64,000 bases of DNA from Aquitalea magnusonii (GCF_003202035.1 NZ_QJKC01000011.1:1-64000); one strand, 5' to 3'. Counted from the stretch's first letter, positions 27,692 to 37,779 are shown. Numbers and translations are program-made. Notes: generated by a model not told the origin, from the letters alone.

Positions 27692-28480
27692 ATGAGAATA
27701 GCGCTCGGCATCGAGTATGACGGCCGGGCTTTTTCCGGCTGGCAGACTCAGCCGCATGGCAATACCGTCCAGGACAGATTGAACCAGGCCCTGAGCCAGA
27801 TCGCCGGACAAGACATTACAACCCTGGCCGCCGGCCGTACCGATGCCGGTGTGCATGCGGCCATGCAGGTGGTGCACTTCGACAGCCCGATTGCGCGCCC
27901 GCTCAATGCCTGGGTACGCGGGGTGAATGCCCATCTGCCGCCCGAGGTGGCCGTGGTGTGGGCACGCGAGGTGGACGAGGATTTCCATGCCCGTTTCTCC
28001 GCCTTTTCCCGCGCCTACAGCTACTTCCTGCTGACGCATCCGGTGCGCCCCTGTCTGCTGGCCGGCAAGGTGGGCTGGTATCACCAGCCGCTGGATGTCG
28101 AGGCCATGCGCCAGGCTGCCACCATCTTGCTGGGGCAGCATGATTTTTCCAGTTTTCGTGCGGCAGAATGCCAGGCGAAAAGCCCGGTCAAACACCTGCA
28201 GCAACTGGAGATCAGCGAGGCGGGCGGGCTGATCCGTTTCGATCTGCTGGCCGATGCCTTCCTGCACCACATGGTGCGCAATATCGTTGGTGCACTGGTG
28301 TATGTGGGCAAGGGCAGCCTGGATGCGGCTGATCTTGAGGCGCTGCTTGCCGCACAGGATCGTACCCGTGCACCGCCAACTTTCATGCCGGACGGGCTGT
28401 ACCTGACCGGAGTCGGTTATCCGGCACAGTATCAATTGCCATCGCAGGCCGCACCGGCCCGCCTGGCGCTGTGGAGATGA
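27692..28480 (+). CDS. truA: tRNA pseudouridine(38-40) synthase
   Basis: TruA modifies uridines 38-40 in the tRNA anticodon arm. The 262-residue protein starts MRIALGIEYDGRAFSGWQTQ and carries the catalytic Asp51 in AAGRTDAGVHA; FLHHMVRNIVGALVYVG near the C-terminus is also conserved. The ATG at 27692 has AAGG seven bases upstream, preferred over the GTG two codons earlier. It is followed by trpF after one base, the standard truA-trpF-trpB-trpA order in beta- and gammaproteobacteria. Confidence 0.96.
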   Translation: MRIALGIEYDGRAFSGWQTQPHGNTVQDRLNQALSQIAGQDITTLAAGRTDAGVHAAMQVVHFDSPIARPLNAWVRGVNAHLPPEVAVVWAREVDEDFHARFSAFSRAYSYFLLTHPVRPCLLAGKVGWYHQPLDVEAMRQAATILLGQHDFSSFRAAECQAKSPVKHLQQLEISEAGGLIRFDLLADAFLHHMVRNIVGALVYVGKGSLDAADLEALLAAQDRTRAPPTFMPDGLYLTGVGYPAQYQLPSQAAPARLALWR

Positions 28481-28481
28481 T

Positions 28482-29105
28482 GTGAGCATCAGAATCAAGA
28501 TTTGCGGCATTACCCGGCCGGAGGATGGCGCGGAAGCCGCCCGCCTGGGCGCCGATGCCATCGGCCTGGTGTTTTACCCGAAAAGCCCGCGCAATGTCAG
28601 CCTGGCGCAGGCGCAGGCGGTGATTGCCGCCTTGCCGCCCTTTGTCAGCGTGGTGGCGCTGTTCGTCAATCCGGAGCGCGAATTGGTGGAAGAAGTGCTG
28701 GCGGCGTGCAGCATCGACATGCTGCAATTCCACGGTGAAGAAAGCGCGGAATTCTGCCGCTCCTTCCGCCGTCCCTATCTCAAGGCGGTACGGGTGAAGC
28801 CCGGACTGGACCTGACAGCCGCCGCCACCCGATACCCGGACGCCCGCGGCCTGCTGACCGACGCCTTTGTCGAAGGCGCGCACGGTGGCACCGGGACCAC
28901 CTTTGACTGGACCTTGTTGCCAGCAGACCTGCCCCTGCCGCTGATTTTGTCCGGCGGGCTGGACGACCAGAATATCAAGCAAGCCGTGGCCGCTGTGCGG
29001 CCGGCGGCAGTGGATGTTTCCAGCGGTGTGGAAGCAGCCAAGGGAATCAAAGATGCTGCCAGAATGGCAGCGTTCATATCAGGAGCAAGGCATGGAGCGG
29101 TATGA
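28482..29105 (+). CDS. trpF: phosphoribosylanthranilate isomerase
   Basis: TrpF converts phosphoribosylanthranilate to CdRP in tryptophan synthesis. The 207-residue TIM-barrel protein has the N-terminal [12 protein letters not shown] with the catalytic Cys, and the catalytic Asp in TTFDWTLLP. The phosphate-binding end is LSGGLDDQN to VDVSSGVE. It starts with GTG at 28482, one base after truA. Its last 14 bases overlap the start of trpB, suggesting coupled translation. Confidence 0.96.
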   Translation: MSIRIKICGITRPEDGAEAARLGADAIGLVFYPKSPRNVSLAQAQAVIAALPPFVSVVALFVNPERELVEEVLAACSIDMLQFHGEESAEFCRSFRRPYLKAVRVKPGLDLTAAATRYPDARGLLTDAFVEGAHGGTGTTFDWTLLPADLPLPLILSGGLDDQNIKQAVAAVRPAAVDVSSGVEAAKGIKDAARMAAFISGARHGAV

Positions 29106-30294
29106 TCTTCCGGATGCAAACGGCCACTTCGGACCGTATGGTGGCGTCTATGTTGCCGAAACCTTGATGGCGGCACTGGACGAACTCAAGAACGAATACG
29201 AGCGCGTCAAGGCCGATCCGACTTTCTGGGAAGAGTTTCGCCACGAGCTGAAACACTATGTGGGCCGCCCCAGCCCCATCTACCACGCCAGGCGCTGGTC
29301 GGAGCAACTGGGTGGTGCACAGATTTTCTTCAAGCGTGAAGACCTCAACCACACTGGTGCGCACAAGATCAGCAATGCCATCGGCCAGGCCCTGCTGGCC
29401 CGCCGCATGGGCAAGAAGCGGGTGATTGCGGAGACCGGTGCCGGCCAGCATGGCGTAGCCACCGCCACCGTGGCTGCCCGCTACGGCATGGAATGCTTTG
29501 TCTACATGGGGGCAGAGGACATCAAGCGCCAGTCGCCCAATGTCTTCCGCATGAAACTGCTGGGTGCCACCGTGGTGCCGGTGGAGTCCGGCTCCAAGAC
29601 CCTGAAAGACGCGCTGAACGAAGCCATGCGCGACTGGGTGACCAATGTCGACAGCACCTTCTACATTCTGGGCACGGCGGCCGGTCCGCACCCGTATCCG
29701 ATGATGGTGCGCGACTTCCTGTCGGTGATCGGCGAGGAATCCAAAGAACAGATGCCGGAAGTAGCCGGTCGTCAGCCGGATGTGGTGGTGGCCTGCGTCG
29801 GTGGCGGTTCCAACGCCATCGGCATGTTCTATCCCTATATCAATGTGGACGGTGTGCGCATGGTGGGTGTCGAGGCCGGTGGCCATGGCATTGCCAGCGG
29901 CATGCATGCCGCTCCGCTGTCCGGTGGTGCCGGCGTGGGGGTGCTGCACGGTGCCAAGAGCTATCTGATGCAGGATGCCAACGGCCAGGTAGTGGAAACC
30001 CACTCGGTGTCGGCTGGCCTGGATTACCCTGGCGTCGGCCCGGAGCATAGCTACCTGAAAGACATCGGCCGCGCCGAATATGTCGCCATCGACGACCAGG
30101 AAGCCCTGAGCGCCTTCCACGACTGCTGTCATCTGGAAGGCATCATCCCGGCACTGGAATCCAGCCATGCGCTGGCCTGGGCCGCCAAGGTGGCGCCGAC
30201 CATGGGCAAGGACAAGGTGATTCTGGTCAACCTGTCCGGTCGTGGCGACAAGGACATCAATACCGTGGCCGGTCTTGCCGGTATCACGCTCTAA
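29092..30294 (+). CDS. trpB: tryptophan synthase beta chain
   Basis: TrpB joins indole and serine using PLP in the alpha2-beta2 tryptophan synthase complex. The protein has 400 residues. The PLP lysine is in [14 protein letters not shown], the phosphate-binding loop is [11 protein letters not shown], and [16 protein letters not shown] is conserved. The ATG at 29092 ([18 protein letters not shown]) has AGGAGCAAGG upstream and overlaps the trpF end. trpA follows after 18 bp. Confidence 0.97.
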   Translation: MERYDLPDANGHFGPYGGVYVAETLMAALDELKNEYERVKADPTFWEEFRHELKHYVGRPSPIYHARRWSEQLGGAQIFFKREDLNHTGAHKISNAIGQALLARRMGKKRVIAETGAGQHGVATATVAARYGMECFVYMGAEDIKRQSPNVFRMKLLGATVVPVESGSKTLKDALNEAMRDWVTNVDSTFYILGTAAGPHPYPMMVRDFLSVIGEESKEQMPEVAGRQPDVVVACVGGGSNAIGMFYPYINVDGVRMVGVEAGGHGIASGMHAAPLSGGAGVGVLHGAKSYLMQDANGQVVETHSVSAGLDYPGVGPEHSYLKDIGRAEYVAIDDQEALSAFHDCCHLEGIIPALESSHALAWAAKVAPTMGKDKVILVNLSGRGDKDINTVAGLAGITL

Positions 30295-30312
30295 CCAGGC
30301 TAAGGAAGGCTT

Positions 30313-31101
30313 ATGTCACGTATTGCTGCATGTTTTGCCCGGCTGGATGGCAAGAAGGCGCTGATTCCCTTTATCACCGCCGGCGACCCGCACCCTGCGC
30401 TTACGGTGGAGCTGATGCACGGCCTGGTGGATGGCGGTGCCGACATCATCGAACTGGGCGTGCCGTTTTCCGATCCGATGGCCGATGGCCCGGTCATCCA
30501 GCGTGCCTCCGAGCGCGCACTGCTGCACAAGGTGGGTCTGCGCGATGTACTGGCCATGGTGGCCCAGTTCCGCCAGACCAATACCACCACGCCGGTGGTG
30601 CTGATGGGCTATCTCAATCCGGTATTCGTCATGGGTTATGCCAGCTTCGCCGCGCAAGCGCGCGAAGCCGGCGTGGATGGCGTCCTGACGGTGGATTGCC
30701 CGCCGGAAGAGGCGGCGGAACTGTCTGCTGCGCTGATCGCGGCGGATCTGGACCCGGTATTCCTGATTGCCCCGACCACGCCAGAGGCACGGGTGCGTGA
30801 AATCGCCCGTCACGCCCGTGGTTATGTCTACTATGTGTCGCTGAAAGGCGTCACCGGTGCAGGAAATCTGGACATTGACGATGTAGCGCGTAAAATTGCC
30901 GCCCTTAGAGCACATATTCAGGTTCCCATCGGCGTTGGCTTCGGCATTCGCGATGCCGCCACCGCCAAGGCCATCTCAGTGACGGCCGATGCCGTGGTGG
31001 TGGGGAGCCGACTGGTGCAGGAAATCGAGGCGGCTACAGAACAAACCGCCAAAGAGCGGTTGACCGGTCTGGTAGCAGAATTGAAAGCTGCCATTCTTTA
31101 A
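30313..31101 (+). CDS. trpA: tryptophan synthase alpha chain
   Basis: TrpA cleaves indole-3-glycerol phosphate to indole, which is channelled to TrpB. The 262-residue TIM barrel shows the catalytic Glu and Asp in [16 protein letters not shown], the loop GVTGAGN, and the phosphate site [16 protein letters not shown] precedes the ATG. A terminator at 31111-31137 lies between it and accD. Confidence 0.97.
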   Translation: MSRIAACFARLDGKKALIPFITAGDPHPALTVELMHGLVDGGADIIELGVPFSDPMADGPVIQRASERALLHKVGLRDVLAMVAQFRQTNTTTPVVLMGYLNPVFVMGYASFAAQAREAGVDGVLTVDCPPEEAAELSAALIAADLDPVFLIAPTTPEARVREIARHARGYVYYVSLKGVTGAGNLDIDDVARKIAALRAHIQVPIGVGFGIRDAATAKAISVTADAVVVGSRLVQEIEAATEQTAKERLTGLVAELKAAIL

Positions 31102-31110
31102 GGACACGCA

Positions 31111-31137
31111 AACGGGGTGACAACACCCCGTTTTATT
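31111..31137 (+). terminator. Rho-independent terminator after trpA
   Basis: AACGGGGTG (31111-31119) pairs with CACCCCGTT (31124-31132), followed by TTATT, 9 bp after the trpA stop. It separates the trp genes from accD. Confidence 0.85.
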
Positions 31138-31183
31138 GTCAGTCCGGCATAGCCTGCCGGACTGCGTTGAGCAAGGAGTCAGC

Positions 31184-32053
31184 ATGAGCTGGTTGAACAA
31201 GCTCCTGCCGCCGAAGATCAAGCGCGATTCCCGCGCTGACAAGCCTTCAGCGGTACCGGAGGGGCTGTGGAGCAAGTGCCCGGCATGTGAAGCCGTACTG
31301 TATTACACCGACCTGGAGAGCAATCTGCAGGTATGTCCCAAATGTAATCACCACCACCCGCTGAATGCCCGTCAGCGGCTGCATATGTTGCTGGATGACG
31401 AAGGCCGCCGTGAAATCGGTGCCGAGGTCAAGCCGGTGGATATTCTCAAGTTCAAGGATGGCAAGCGCTATCCCGACCGCCTGGCAGCGGCGCAAAGCAG
31501 CACCGGCGAAGATGATGCGCTGGTGGTGATGCAAGGCAGCATCCATTCCATGCCGGCTGTCGTCGCCGCCTTTGAGTTCCGCTTTATCGGCGGCTCCATG
31601 GGTTCGGTGGTGGGTGAGCGTTTCGTGCGTGGTGTACAGGCTGCCATCGAAGCCAAGGCACCGTTCATCTGCGTGGCGGCATCCGGTGGTGCGCGCATGC
31701 AGGAGGGCCTGAACTCACTGATGCAGATGGCCAAGACCAGTGCCGCGCTGCAATTGCTGACCGATCACCAGCTGCCGTTCATCTCGGTACTGACCGATCC
31801 CACCATGGGCGGCGTGTCTGCCTCCTTCGCCTTCCTGGGCGATGTGGTGATTGGCGAGCCGGGTGCGCTGATCGGCTTTGCCGGCCCGCGCGTGATCGAG
31901 CAGACCGTGCGCGAAACCCTGCCGGAAGGCTTCCAGCGTTCGGAATTCCTGCTGGAAAAGGGTGCCATCGACATGATCGTCGATCGCCGCGAACTCAAGC
32001 GCAAGATTGCCGAGCTGGTGTCCATGCTGCAAAAGCAGGCGGCTGTTGCCTGA
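31184..32053 (+). CDS. accD: acetyl-CoA carboxylase carboxyltransferase subunit beta
   Basis: AccD with AccA transfers carboxyl from biotin to acetyl-CoA, making malonyl-CoA for fatty acid synthesis. The 289-residue protein has the N-terminal zinc ribbon with Cys32, Cys35, Cys51 and Cys54 ([10 protein letters not shown] and VCPKCNHH), then the crotonase-like carboxyltransferase core ([20 protein letters not shown] and [16 protein letters not shown]). AAGGAGT precedes the ATG at 31184. The usual downstream folC is not here; a terminator and a flavoprotein gene follow instead. Confidence 0.97.
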   Translation: MSWLNKLLPPKIKRDSRADKPSAVPEGLWSKCPACEAVLYYTDLESNLQVCPKCNHHHPLNARQRLHMLLDDEGRREIGAEVKPVDILKFKDGKRYPDRLAAAQSSTGEDDALVVMQGSIHSMPAVVAAFEFRFIGGSMGSVVGERFVRGVQAAIEAKAPFICVAASGGARMQEGLNSLMQMAKTSAALQLLTDHQLPFISVLTDPTMGGVSASFAFLGDVVIGEPGALIGFAGPRVIEQTVRETLPEGFQRSEFLLEKGAIDMIVDRRELKRKIAELVSMLQKQAAVA

Positions 32054-32082
32054 TTCTTGCTGACCGTCACGATGTGATGCAG

Positions 32083-32116
32083 GCCGCTTCCCTTGCTAAG
32101 GTAAGCGGCTTTTTTA
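32083..32116 (+). terminator. Rho-independent terminator after accD
   Basis: GCCGCTT (32083-32089) and AAGCGGC (32103-32109) form the stem, followed by a run of T (32110-32115). Confidence 0.85.
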
Positions 32117-32172
32117 TTTGCCTGGCCACGTGCTAAGGTAGTCGCTGCCCTCTTTATTGCCTGGATCCTGCC

Positions 32173-33564
32173 GTGCTCACCCCATCCCAACTCGCTGCCT
32201 TGCAAACCCTCATCCCGGCCGAACGCATTCATGACGATGCCGCTACGCTGGAGCGCTACGGCCAGGACTGGACGCGCTATACCAAGCCGCAAGCGGCGGC
32301 GGTGGTGTTTCCACGCAGTATCGAGGAGGTGCAGGCCGTGGTGCGCTGGGCCAATGCACATGCCGTGGCCATCGTGCCATCCGGTGGCCGCACCGGCCTG
32401 TCCGGCGGCGCCGTGGCGGCGCAGGGCGAAGTGGTGGTGTCCTTCGAGCGGATGAACCGTATCGATCAGTTCGACCCGCTGGCGCGCACCGTACGTTGCC
32501 AGGCGGGCGTGGTCACCGCGGCGCTGCAGGCCTTTGCCCGCGAGCAGGGGCTGCTGTATCCGGTGGACTTTGCCGCCAGCGGCTCCAGCCAGATCGGCGG
32601 CAATATCGCCACCAACGCTGGTGGCATCCGCGTGGTGCGCTATGGCATGACCCGTGACTGGATCGCCGGACTGACGGTGGTGACCGGCAGTGGCGAGTTG
32701 CTGCAGTGCAATCTGGGGTTGAACAAGAACAATAGCGGCTATGACTTCCGTCACCTGTTCATCGGCTCCGAGGGCACGCTGGGGCTGGTGGTGGAGGCGA
32801 CGGTGCGCTTGTGTGATCCGGCACCGCCAAGCGCAGTGCTGTTGCTGGCCGTGCCGCAATTAGCCGACATCATGGCGGTGTTCCATGCCTTTCGCAGCCG
32901 GCTCACCTTGCAAGCCTTCGAGTTTTTCTCCGACCAGGCCTTGAGCCATGTGCTGGCGGCCGAGCAGGCCAGGCCGCCACTGGCACAGCGCCAGCCTTTT
33001 TATGTGCTGCTGGAGTGCGAATTGCCGCCATCGGCTGACGATGCGCTGGTCTTGCAGGCATTTGAACATTGCCTGCAACAAGGCTGGGTGGCCGATGGCG
33101 TGCTGGCCCAGTCCGCGCAGCAGGCCGGTGCGCTATGGCGCTTGCGCGAGGGTATCAGTGCCGCCATCACCCCCTATACCCCTTACAAGAACGACATCTC
33201 GGTGGTGATCAGCCGGCTGCCCGCCTTCGTGGAGCGCTTGCAGGCCTTGCTGGAGCACGACTATCCGGATTTCGAGGTGCTGTGGTATGGCCATATCGGC
33301 GATGGCAATCTGCATATCAATGTGCTGAAGCCGGTCAGTTGGGCGCTCGCAGATTTCCGGCGCGCCTGCGAGGCGGTCAACGAGCAGGTATTTGCCCTGG
33401 TGGCCGAGTTTGCCGGCAGCATGTCGGCCGAGCACGGTGTGGGCTTGCTCAAGCGCGATTATCTGGGCGTGACACGTAGCGCGGCAGATAGGGCGCTGAT
33501 GCGCGGGGTCAAGGCGGTTTTCGATCCCAATAACATCATGAATCCGGGCAAGCTGCTGGCTTGA
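32173..33564 (+). CDS. FAD-binding oxidoreductase, GlcD/D-2-hydroxyacid dehydrogenase type
   Basis: This 463-residue flavoprotein has a PCMH-type FAD domain (PSGGRTGLSGGAVAAQ; ASGSSQIGGNIATNAGG) and a C-terminal FAD-oxidase_C domain with WYGHIGDGNLHINVL and the end motif FDPNNIMNPGK. It belongs with D-2-hydroxyglutarate, D-lactate and glycolate (GlcD) dehydrogenases. The exact substrate is uncertain: no glcE or glcF is adjacent, which favours a single-subunit D-2-hydroxyacid dehydrogenase. The start is GTG at 32173; the ribosome site is weak. It converges on the SDR gene with a GC-rich hairpin between. Confidence 0.85.
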   Translation: MLTPSQLAALQTLIPAERIHDDAATLERYGQDWTRYTKPQAAAVVFPRSIEEVQAVVRWANAHAVAIVPSGGRTGLSGGAVAAQGEVVVSFERMNRIDQFDPLARTVRCQAGVVTAALQAFAREQGLLYPVDFAASGSSQIGGNIATNAGGIRVVRYGMTRDWIAGLTVVTGSGELLQCNLGLNKNNSGYDFRHLFIGSEGTLGLVVEATVRLCDPAPPSAVLLLAVPQLADIMAVFHAFRSRLTLQAFEFFSDQALSHVLAAEQARPPLAQRQPFYVLLECELPPSADDALVLQAFEHCLQQGWVADGVLAQSAQQAGALWRLREGISAAITPYTPYKNDISVVISRLPAFVERLQALLEHDYPDFEVLWYGHIGDGNLHINVLKPVSWALADFRRACEAVNEQVFALVAEFAGSMSAEHGVGLLKRDYLGVTRSAADRALMRGVKAVFDPNNIMNPGKLLA

Positions 33565-33574
33565 GCACGGTTTT

Positions 33575-33608
33575 GCCTGCCACCGCCCGCCAGCGGCGGG
33601 TGGCAGGC
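33575..33608. terminator. GC-rich hairpin between convergent genes
   Basis: GCCTGCCACC pairs with GGTGGCAGGC and the inner arms CCGCC/GGCGG also pair, with a small bulge. No clear T-run follows on either strand, so termination function is only probable from its place between convergent stops. Confidence 0.45.
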
Positions 33609-33637
33609 ACACTGGTGAAGTGCCGGCTGCGCCAGGC

Positions 33638-34363
33638 TCAGGCCCAGGCGGCGCCGCCATTCAGATGCAGCACCTCGCCATTCATCCCCGGGTTGGCCAT
33701 CAGGAACAGTGCCGCCTCGGCAAACTCGCTGGCCTCGCCCAGCCGTTTCAAGGGCAGGGTATGGGCCAGGGCTTGCAGTCGCGTGGCATCGTTACCCAGC
33801 GCCCCGCTCAGCAGCGGCGTATGCATGGGGCCGGGGCTGATCACATTGATGCGGCGGGGTGCCAGCTCCGCCACCAGGCTGTGCGCCAGCGTTTCCACCG
33901 CACCGGCGGCCACGGCGGCCAGTGCCTTGCCCGGCTGTGGCCGCTGTGTGACCATGCCGGAGGTCAGGGTGATGGAGCCGCTGGCGGCCAGCCGGGGTGT
34001 TGCGGCGCGGATGCTGTGCACGCTACCCCAGAAGCGGCTGTCCAGATTGGTTTGCAGTGCGGTGATGTCTGCCTCCAGCAACAAGCCGGGGCGGATCACG
34101 GCGGCGGTGATCAGCAAGTGATCCAGCGCCGGGATGGCGGCGAAAAAGGCTTGAATGGAAGCGGCGTCCAGTACGTCGACGGGGTGGCCGCTGGCCTGTT
34201 GTCCCAGGCTGTGCACTGCCTGTTGCAGCTTGTCTGTGCTGGAGGAGCCGATGATGACCCTGGCACCGGCATGGATGGCTGCTTGCGCACTGGCCAGTCC
34301 CAGTCCGGAGCTGCCGCCGATGATCACGACTGTTTGGTCCTGCAAGCTGTGCCTGGTGCGCAT
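33638..34363 (-). CDS. SDR-family protein lacking the catalytic Tyr-Lys pair
   Basis: This 241-residue protein has a Rossmann fold of the short-chain dehydrogenase type: VVIIGGSSGLGLASAQAA (cofactor loop, residues 11-28), a central strand with LLITAAVIRPG where NAG is usual, and ELAPRRINVISPGPMHTP. The active-site Ser is present (TLTSGMV), but where YxxxK should lie 13 residues later the sequence is GKALAAVAAGAVETL, with neither Tyr nor Lys. Related subgroups with the same change are known in SDRs, so it may bind a nucleotide without classic reductase chemistry. GGAGGG supports the ATG at 34363. Confidence 0.8.
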   Translation of the reverse strand: MRTRHSLQDQTVVIIGGSSGLGLASAQAAIHAGARVIIGSSSTDKLQQAVHSLGQQASGHPVDVLDAASIQAFFAAIPALDHLLITAAVIRPGLLLEADITALQTNLDSRFWGSVHSIRAATPRLAASGSITLTSGMVTQRPQPGKALAAVAAGAVETLAHSLVAELAPRRINVISPGPMHTPLLSGALGNDATRLQALAHTLPLKRLGEASEFAEAALFLMANPGMNGEVLHLNGGAAWA

Positions 34364-34793
34364 ACGCCCTCCGAATTGGCTAAAAGAGCGATGCTAGAGC
34401 GGAGTTGGCCTGGGTGAAACCAGATATTTCCTTAACTGCCGTGGCAATATCCGGGGCTATCGCCTGCCGCCCGGCAGGGGGGGCGCTGACCGAGCCGTGG
34501 CCTATCCTGCGCTGGCCGGCGGCGGCAGTATTGACCGGAGAGCCGCGCCAGGGCAGGCTGTCGTGGTCGGTGTGAGCTGGCCGAGGGTCTGGCAGCCTGC
34601 CGTGCGTCGCATGCCTTTGCGACAGCGCATTTGCCCCTTTTCTGAGCGATGACTGCAAGTATTTCTACGGCAAAGGGTTTTTTGCTTTGTTCAAAGCTTA
34701 TCCACAGCTTTATCCTCTGATTGCTGTGGATAATTGCAGCCGGCAGCAAGAGGCGGGGCGGTGTTTGCCGGCCCGCTCTCGCTGTGCGGGTGG
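34364..34793. other. 430-bp intergenic region with an inverted DnaA-box pair
   Basis: This region lies upstream of the SDR gene and downstream of yheS, both on the minus strand. No convincing gene is seen. It becomes AT-rich towards 34650-34735 and holds the two DnaA-box sequences listed separately. Confidence 0.5.
34698..34733. promoter_or_regulatory. two consensus DnaA boxes in inverted orientation
   Basis: TTATCCACA at 34698-34706 and TGTGGATAA at 34725-34733 both match the DnaA-box consensus exactly, in opposite orientation. With flanking bases they form an 11-bp inverted repeat (TTATCCACAGC / GCTGTGGATAA) around a 14-base loop. Binding by DnaA, or simply a hairpin, is possible. Confidence 0.5.
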
Positions 34794-36710
34794 TCAGTCC
34801 GGGCTGTCCATGCCGTTTTCCAGTGCCTCCAGCTGTTCTTGCAGCAGCATCCAGTCTTCTTCTACTTGAGCCAGTTCACTGCTGACCACGCCCAGCCGTT
34901 TGACCGCCTCGGCCAGCCTGCCCTTGTTGGCCTCGCTATAGGCGTCCTCGCCGGACATAAAGGCATCCAGCTGGTTTTTTTCGCTGCTGAGCTGTTCCAG
35001 CTGCTTTTCCAGCTTGGCGAGCTGGCTCAGTAGCGGCTTTTTCAGCTGGGCCAGCTTCTGGCGGGCTTCGGCCTCCTGGCGTTTCTGCTCCTTGCGGTTG
35101 ACGCTTTGGGCGTCACCCGTGGAGGGTTTGCCGCTTTCCGCCAGCTGGGCCAGCCGCCATTGGCGATAGTCTTCCAGATCGCCATCAAAGGGCGTGACGG
35201 TGCCGCCGCTGACCAGCCAGAACAGGTCGGTGGTGGACTCCAGCAGGCTGCGGTCGTGGGATACCACGATCAGCGCGCCGGAGAAGTCCTGCAAGGCCAG
35301 CGTCAGCGCATGGCGCATTTCCAGGTCCAGGTGGTTGGTGGGTTCGTCCAGCAGCAAGAGATTGGGCTTTTGCCAGACGATCATGGCCAGGGCCAGCCGG
35401 GCCTTTTCGCCGCCGGACATCGGGCCGACCAGATCGGTGGCATTGTCGCCACGGAAATTGAAGCCGCCGAGGAAGCTGCGCAACTCCAGCTCGCGGGCGC
35501 CAGGTGCCAGTCGCTGCATATGCTGCAGCGGCGACTCATCCACGCGCAGGGTTTCCAGCTGGTGCTGGGCGAAATAGCCTATCTTCAGCGTTTGTGCCTT
35601 GATCAGTTCGCCTGCCTGTGCCGGCAGATCGCCCGCCAGCAGCTTCACCAGCGTCGATTTGCCGGCACCATTCACCCCCAGCAGGCCGATGCGGCTGCCG
35701 GCTTCCACCGACAGCGACAGGCCGCGCAGAATGGTGGTGCTGCCGTAGCCGATATCCACCTTGTCCAGCCGCAGTAGTGGATTGGGCAGATTGTCCGGGC
35801 TGTCGAAGTGAAAATCGAAGGGCGAGGCGACATGGGCCGGGGCGATGCGCTCCAGCTTTTCCAGCGCCTTCACCCGGCTTTGTGCCTGCTTGGCCTTGGT
35901 CGCCTTGGCCTTGAAGCGGGTGATGAAGGACTCCAGATGGGCAATCTGGCGTTGCTGCTTGTCAAACTCGCCCTGCTGGCGCGCCAGCTTTTCCGCACGC
36001 ATGGTTTCAAACTGGCTGTAATTGCCGGTGTACAGCGTCAGGGTCTGGTTGGCTACTTCGGCGATATGACTGCAAATACTGTCGAGGAAGTCACGGTCGT
36101 GCGAGATGATCAGCAAGGTGCCCGGATAGCTTTGCAGCCAGTCTTCCAGCCACAGCACGGTTTCCAGATCCAGGTGGTTGGTGGGTTCGTCCAGCAGCAG
36201 CAGGTCGGAGCGGCACATCAGCGCCTGCGCCAGGTTCAGCCGCATGCGCCAGCCACCGGAAAAGCTCTTGACCGGCTGCTGGTGTGCTTCGGTGGCAAAG
36301 CCCAGGCCAGTCAGCAGCTTGGCGGCGCGGGCCGGGGCAGAGTAGGCCTCGATGCGGGCCAGTTCGCCGTGCAGATGGCCGATGGCGCTGCCATCGTCAC
36401 GCGCCTCGGCGGCCGCCAGTTCGGCTTCCAGCTGGCGCAGTTCGTGGTCGCCATCCAGCACGTAATCGATGGCAGCGGTATCCAGTGCCGGCGTTTCCTG
36501 TGCCACATGGGCCATCACCCATTGCCTGGGGATGTCGGCGTCACCGCCATCGGCATGCAGCTCGCCCTTGAGCAGGGCAAACAGGCTGGATTTGCCCACG
36601 CCATTGGCACCGACCAGGCCGGTCTTGTAGCCGGGATTCAGGGTAAGGCTGGCGTTGACCAGCAATTCTTTCAGGCCGCGACGCAGGCTGAGGTTTTTCA
36701 GTTGGATCAT
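34794..36710 (-). CDS. yheS: ABC-F family ATPase, YheS-type
   Basis: This 638-residue cytoplasmic protein, almost the same length as E. coli YheS, has two ABC ATPase domains and no membrane segments. Domain 1 has Walker A GANGVGKSS, signature FSGGWRMRLNLAQAL and Walker B LLLLDEPTNHLDL. Domain 2 has GVNGAGKST, MSGGEKARL and the same Walker B. The linker KATKAKQAQSRVKALEKLE is a hallmark of ABC-F, and the C-terminus is a coiled coil. ABC-F proteins act on the ribosome to relieve stalls or resist antibiotics. The ATG at 36710 (MIQLKNLSLRRG) is chosen by family alignment. It lies just downstream of tsaD. Confidence 0.92.
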   Translation of the reverse strand: MIQLKNLSLRRGLKELLVNASLTLNPGYKTGLVGANGVGKSSLFALLKGELHADGGDADIPRQWVMAHVAQETPALDTAAIDYVLDGDHELRQLEAELAAAEARDDGSAIGHLHGELARIEAYSAPARAAKLLTGLGFATEAHQQPVKSFSGGWRMRLNLAQALMCRSDLLLLDEPTNHLDLETVLWLEDWLQSYPGTLLIISHDRDFLDSICSHIAEVANQTLTLYTGNYSQFETMRAEKLARQQGEFDKQQRQIAHLESFITRFKAKATKAKQAQSRVKALEKLERIAPAHVASPFDFHFDSPDNLPNPLLRLDKVDIGYGSTTILRGLSLSVEAGSRIGLLGVNGAGKSTLVKLLAGDLPAQAGELIKAQTLKIGYFAQHQLETLRVDESPLQHMQRLAPGARELELRSFLGGFNFRGDNATDLVGPMSGGEKARLALAMIVWQKPNLLLLDEPTNHLDLEMRHALTLALQDFSGALIVVSHDRSLLESTTDLFWLVSGGTVTPFDGDLEDYRQWRLAQLAESGKPSTGDAQSVNRKEQKRQEAEARQKLAQLKKPLLSQLAKLEKQLEQLSSEKNQLDAFMSGEDAYSEANKGRLAEAVKRLGVVSSELAQVEEDWMLLQEQLEALENGMDSPD

Positions 36711-36753
36711 GTTAGGCAGGCTGGCCGGATGCGTGGCACCCGGCGTGGTTGGT

Positions 36754-37779
36754 TCAGGCGGCGGGCAGGGTGGACAGGTCCCAGCGCGGTTTGATCGAAT
36801 AGCTACCCGGTGCCGTGGCGTATTGCAGCCGCATGGCGCCGGCAAAGGCAATCATGGCGCCGTTGTCGGTACACAGCGCCAGTGGCGGGTAGTACACCTG
36901 CAGCTTGCGCCGCAGGGCGGCCTGATCCAGCGCGGCGCGCAGCTGCTTGTTGGCCCCCACGCCACCGGCCACCACCAGTTTTTTCATGCCGGTCTGTTTC
37001 AGCGCCTTGAGCGATTTGCTGACCAGCACTTCGACAATGGCCTCCTGAAAGGCGCGGCAGATGTCCTTGCGGGTTGGCTCGTCAATCTCGCCATGCTCGG
37101 CTTCCACCTGTTTGCTGAGTGTCAGCACGGCGGTTTTCAGGCCGGAAAAGCTCATGTCCAGGTTGTCACTGTGCAGCATGGGGCGTGGCAGGCTAAAGCG
37201 TGCCGGGTCGCCTTCTTCTGCCAGTTTCGACAGCAAGGGGCCGCCAGGGTAGGGCAGGCCCAGCAGTTTGGCGGTTTTGTCGAAGGCTTCGCCGGCCGCG
37301 TCGTCCAGCGTTTCACCCAGTACCTCGTACTGGCCGATGCCGCGCACCGCCATCAGCTGGGTGTGGCCGCCAGAAACCAGCAGGGCGATAAAGGGAAAGT
37401 CTGGCCGTGGCTCTGCCAGCAGTGGCGACAGCAGATGGCCTTCCAGATGATGAACGCCGATCACCGGAATGTTCAGGCCAAAGGCCAGTGCATTGGCCAC
37501 GCTGGCCCCCACCAGCAGCGCCCCGCCAAGGCCGGGACCCTGGGTGTAGGCGATGGCGTCCACATCGGCCAGGGTCTTGCCGACTTCGGCCAGACAGGCT
37601 TCGGTGAGCGGGATGACCCGGCGGATGTGGTCGCGGCTGGCCAGTTCGGGCACCACGCCACCGTATTCGGCGTGCATGGCCATTTGCGTATGCAGATGGT
37701 GGGCGATGAGGCCCGCCTTCAGGTCGTACAGTGCAACGCCGGTTTCGTCGCACGATGATTCGATTCCAAGTACCAGCAT
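36754..37779 (-). CDS. tsaD: tRNA N6-threonylcarbamoyladenosine transferase
   Basis: TsaD transfers the threonylcarbamoyl group to A37 of ANN-decoding tRNAs, with TsaB and TsaE. The 341-residue ASKHA-fold protein shows [19 protein letters not shown] at the start, metal-binding histidines in [24 protein letters not shown], and [12 protein letters not shown]. The ATG at 37779 gives the standard N-terminus. It is divergent from the OsmC gene and 43 bp upstream of yheS on the same strand. Confidence 0.96.
   Translation of the reverse strand: MLVLGIESSCDETGVALYDLKAGLIAHHLHTQMAMHAEYGGVVPELASRDHIRRVIPLTEACLAEVGKTLADVDAIAYTQGPGLGGALLVGASVANALAFGLNIPVIGVHHLEGHLLSPLLAEPRPDFPFIALLVSGGHTQLMAVRGIGQYEVLGETLDDAAGEAFDKTAKLLGLPYPGGPLLSKLAEEGDPARFSLPRPMLHSDNLDMSFSGLKTAVLTLSKQVEAEHGEIDEPTRKDICRAFQEAIVEVLVSKSLKALKQTGMKKLVVAGGVGANKQLRAALDQAALRRKLQVYYPPLALCTDNGAMIAFAGAMRLQYATAPGSYSIKPRWDLSTLPAA

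Noticed and set aside
34698-34733. Chromosomal replication origin
   Set aside because: Only two DnaA boxes are present, with no dnaA, dnaN or gyrB nearby and no AT-rich 13-mer repeats.
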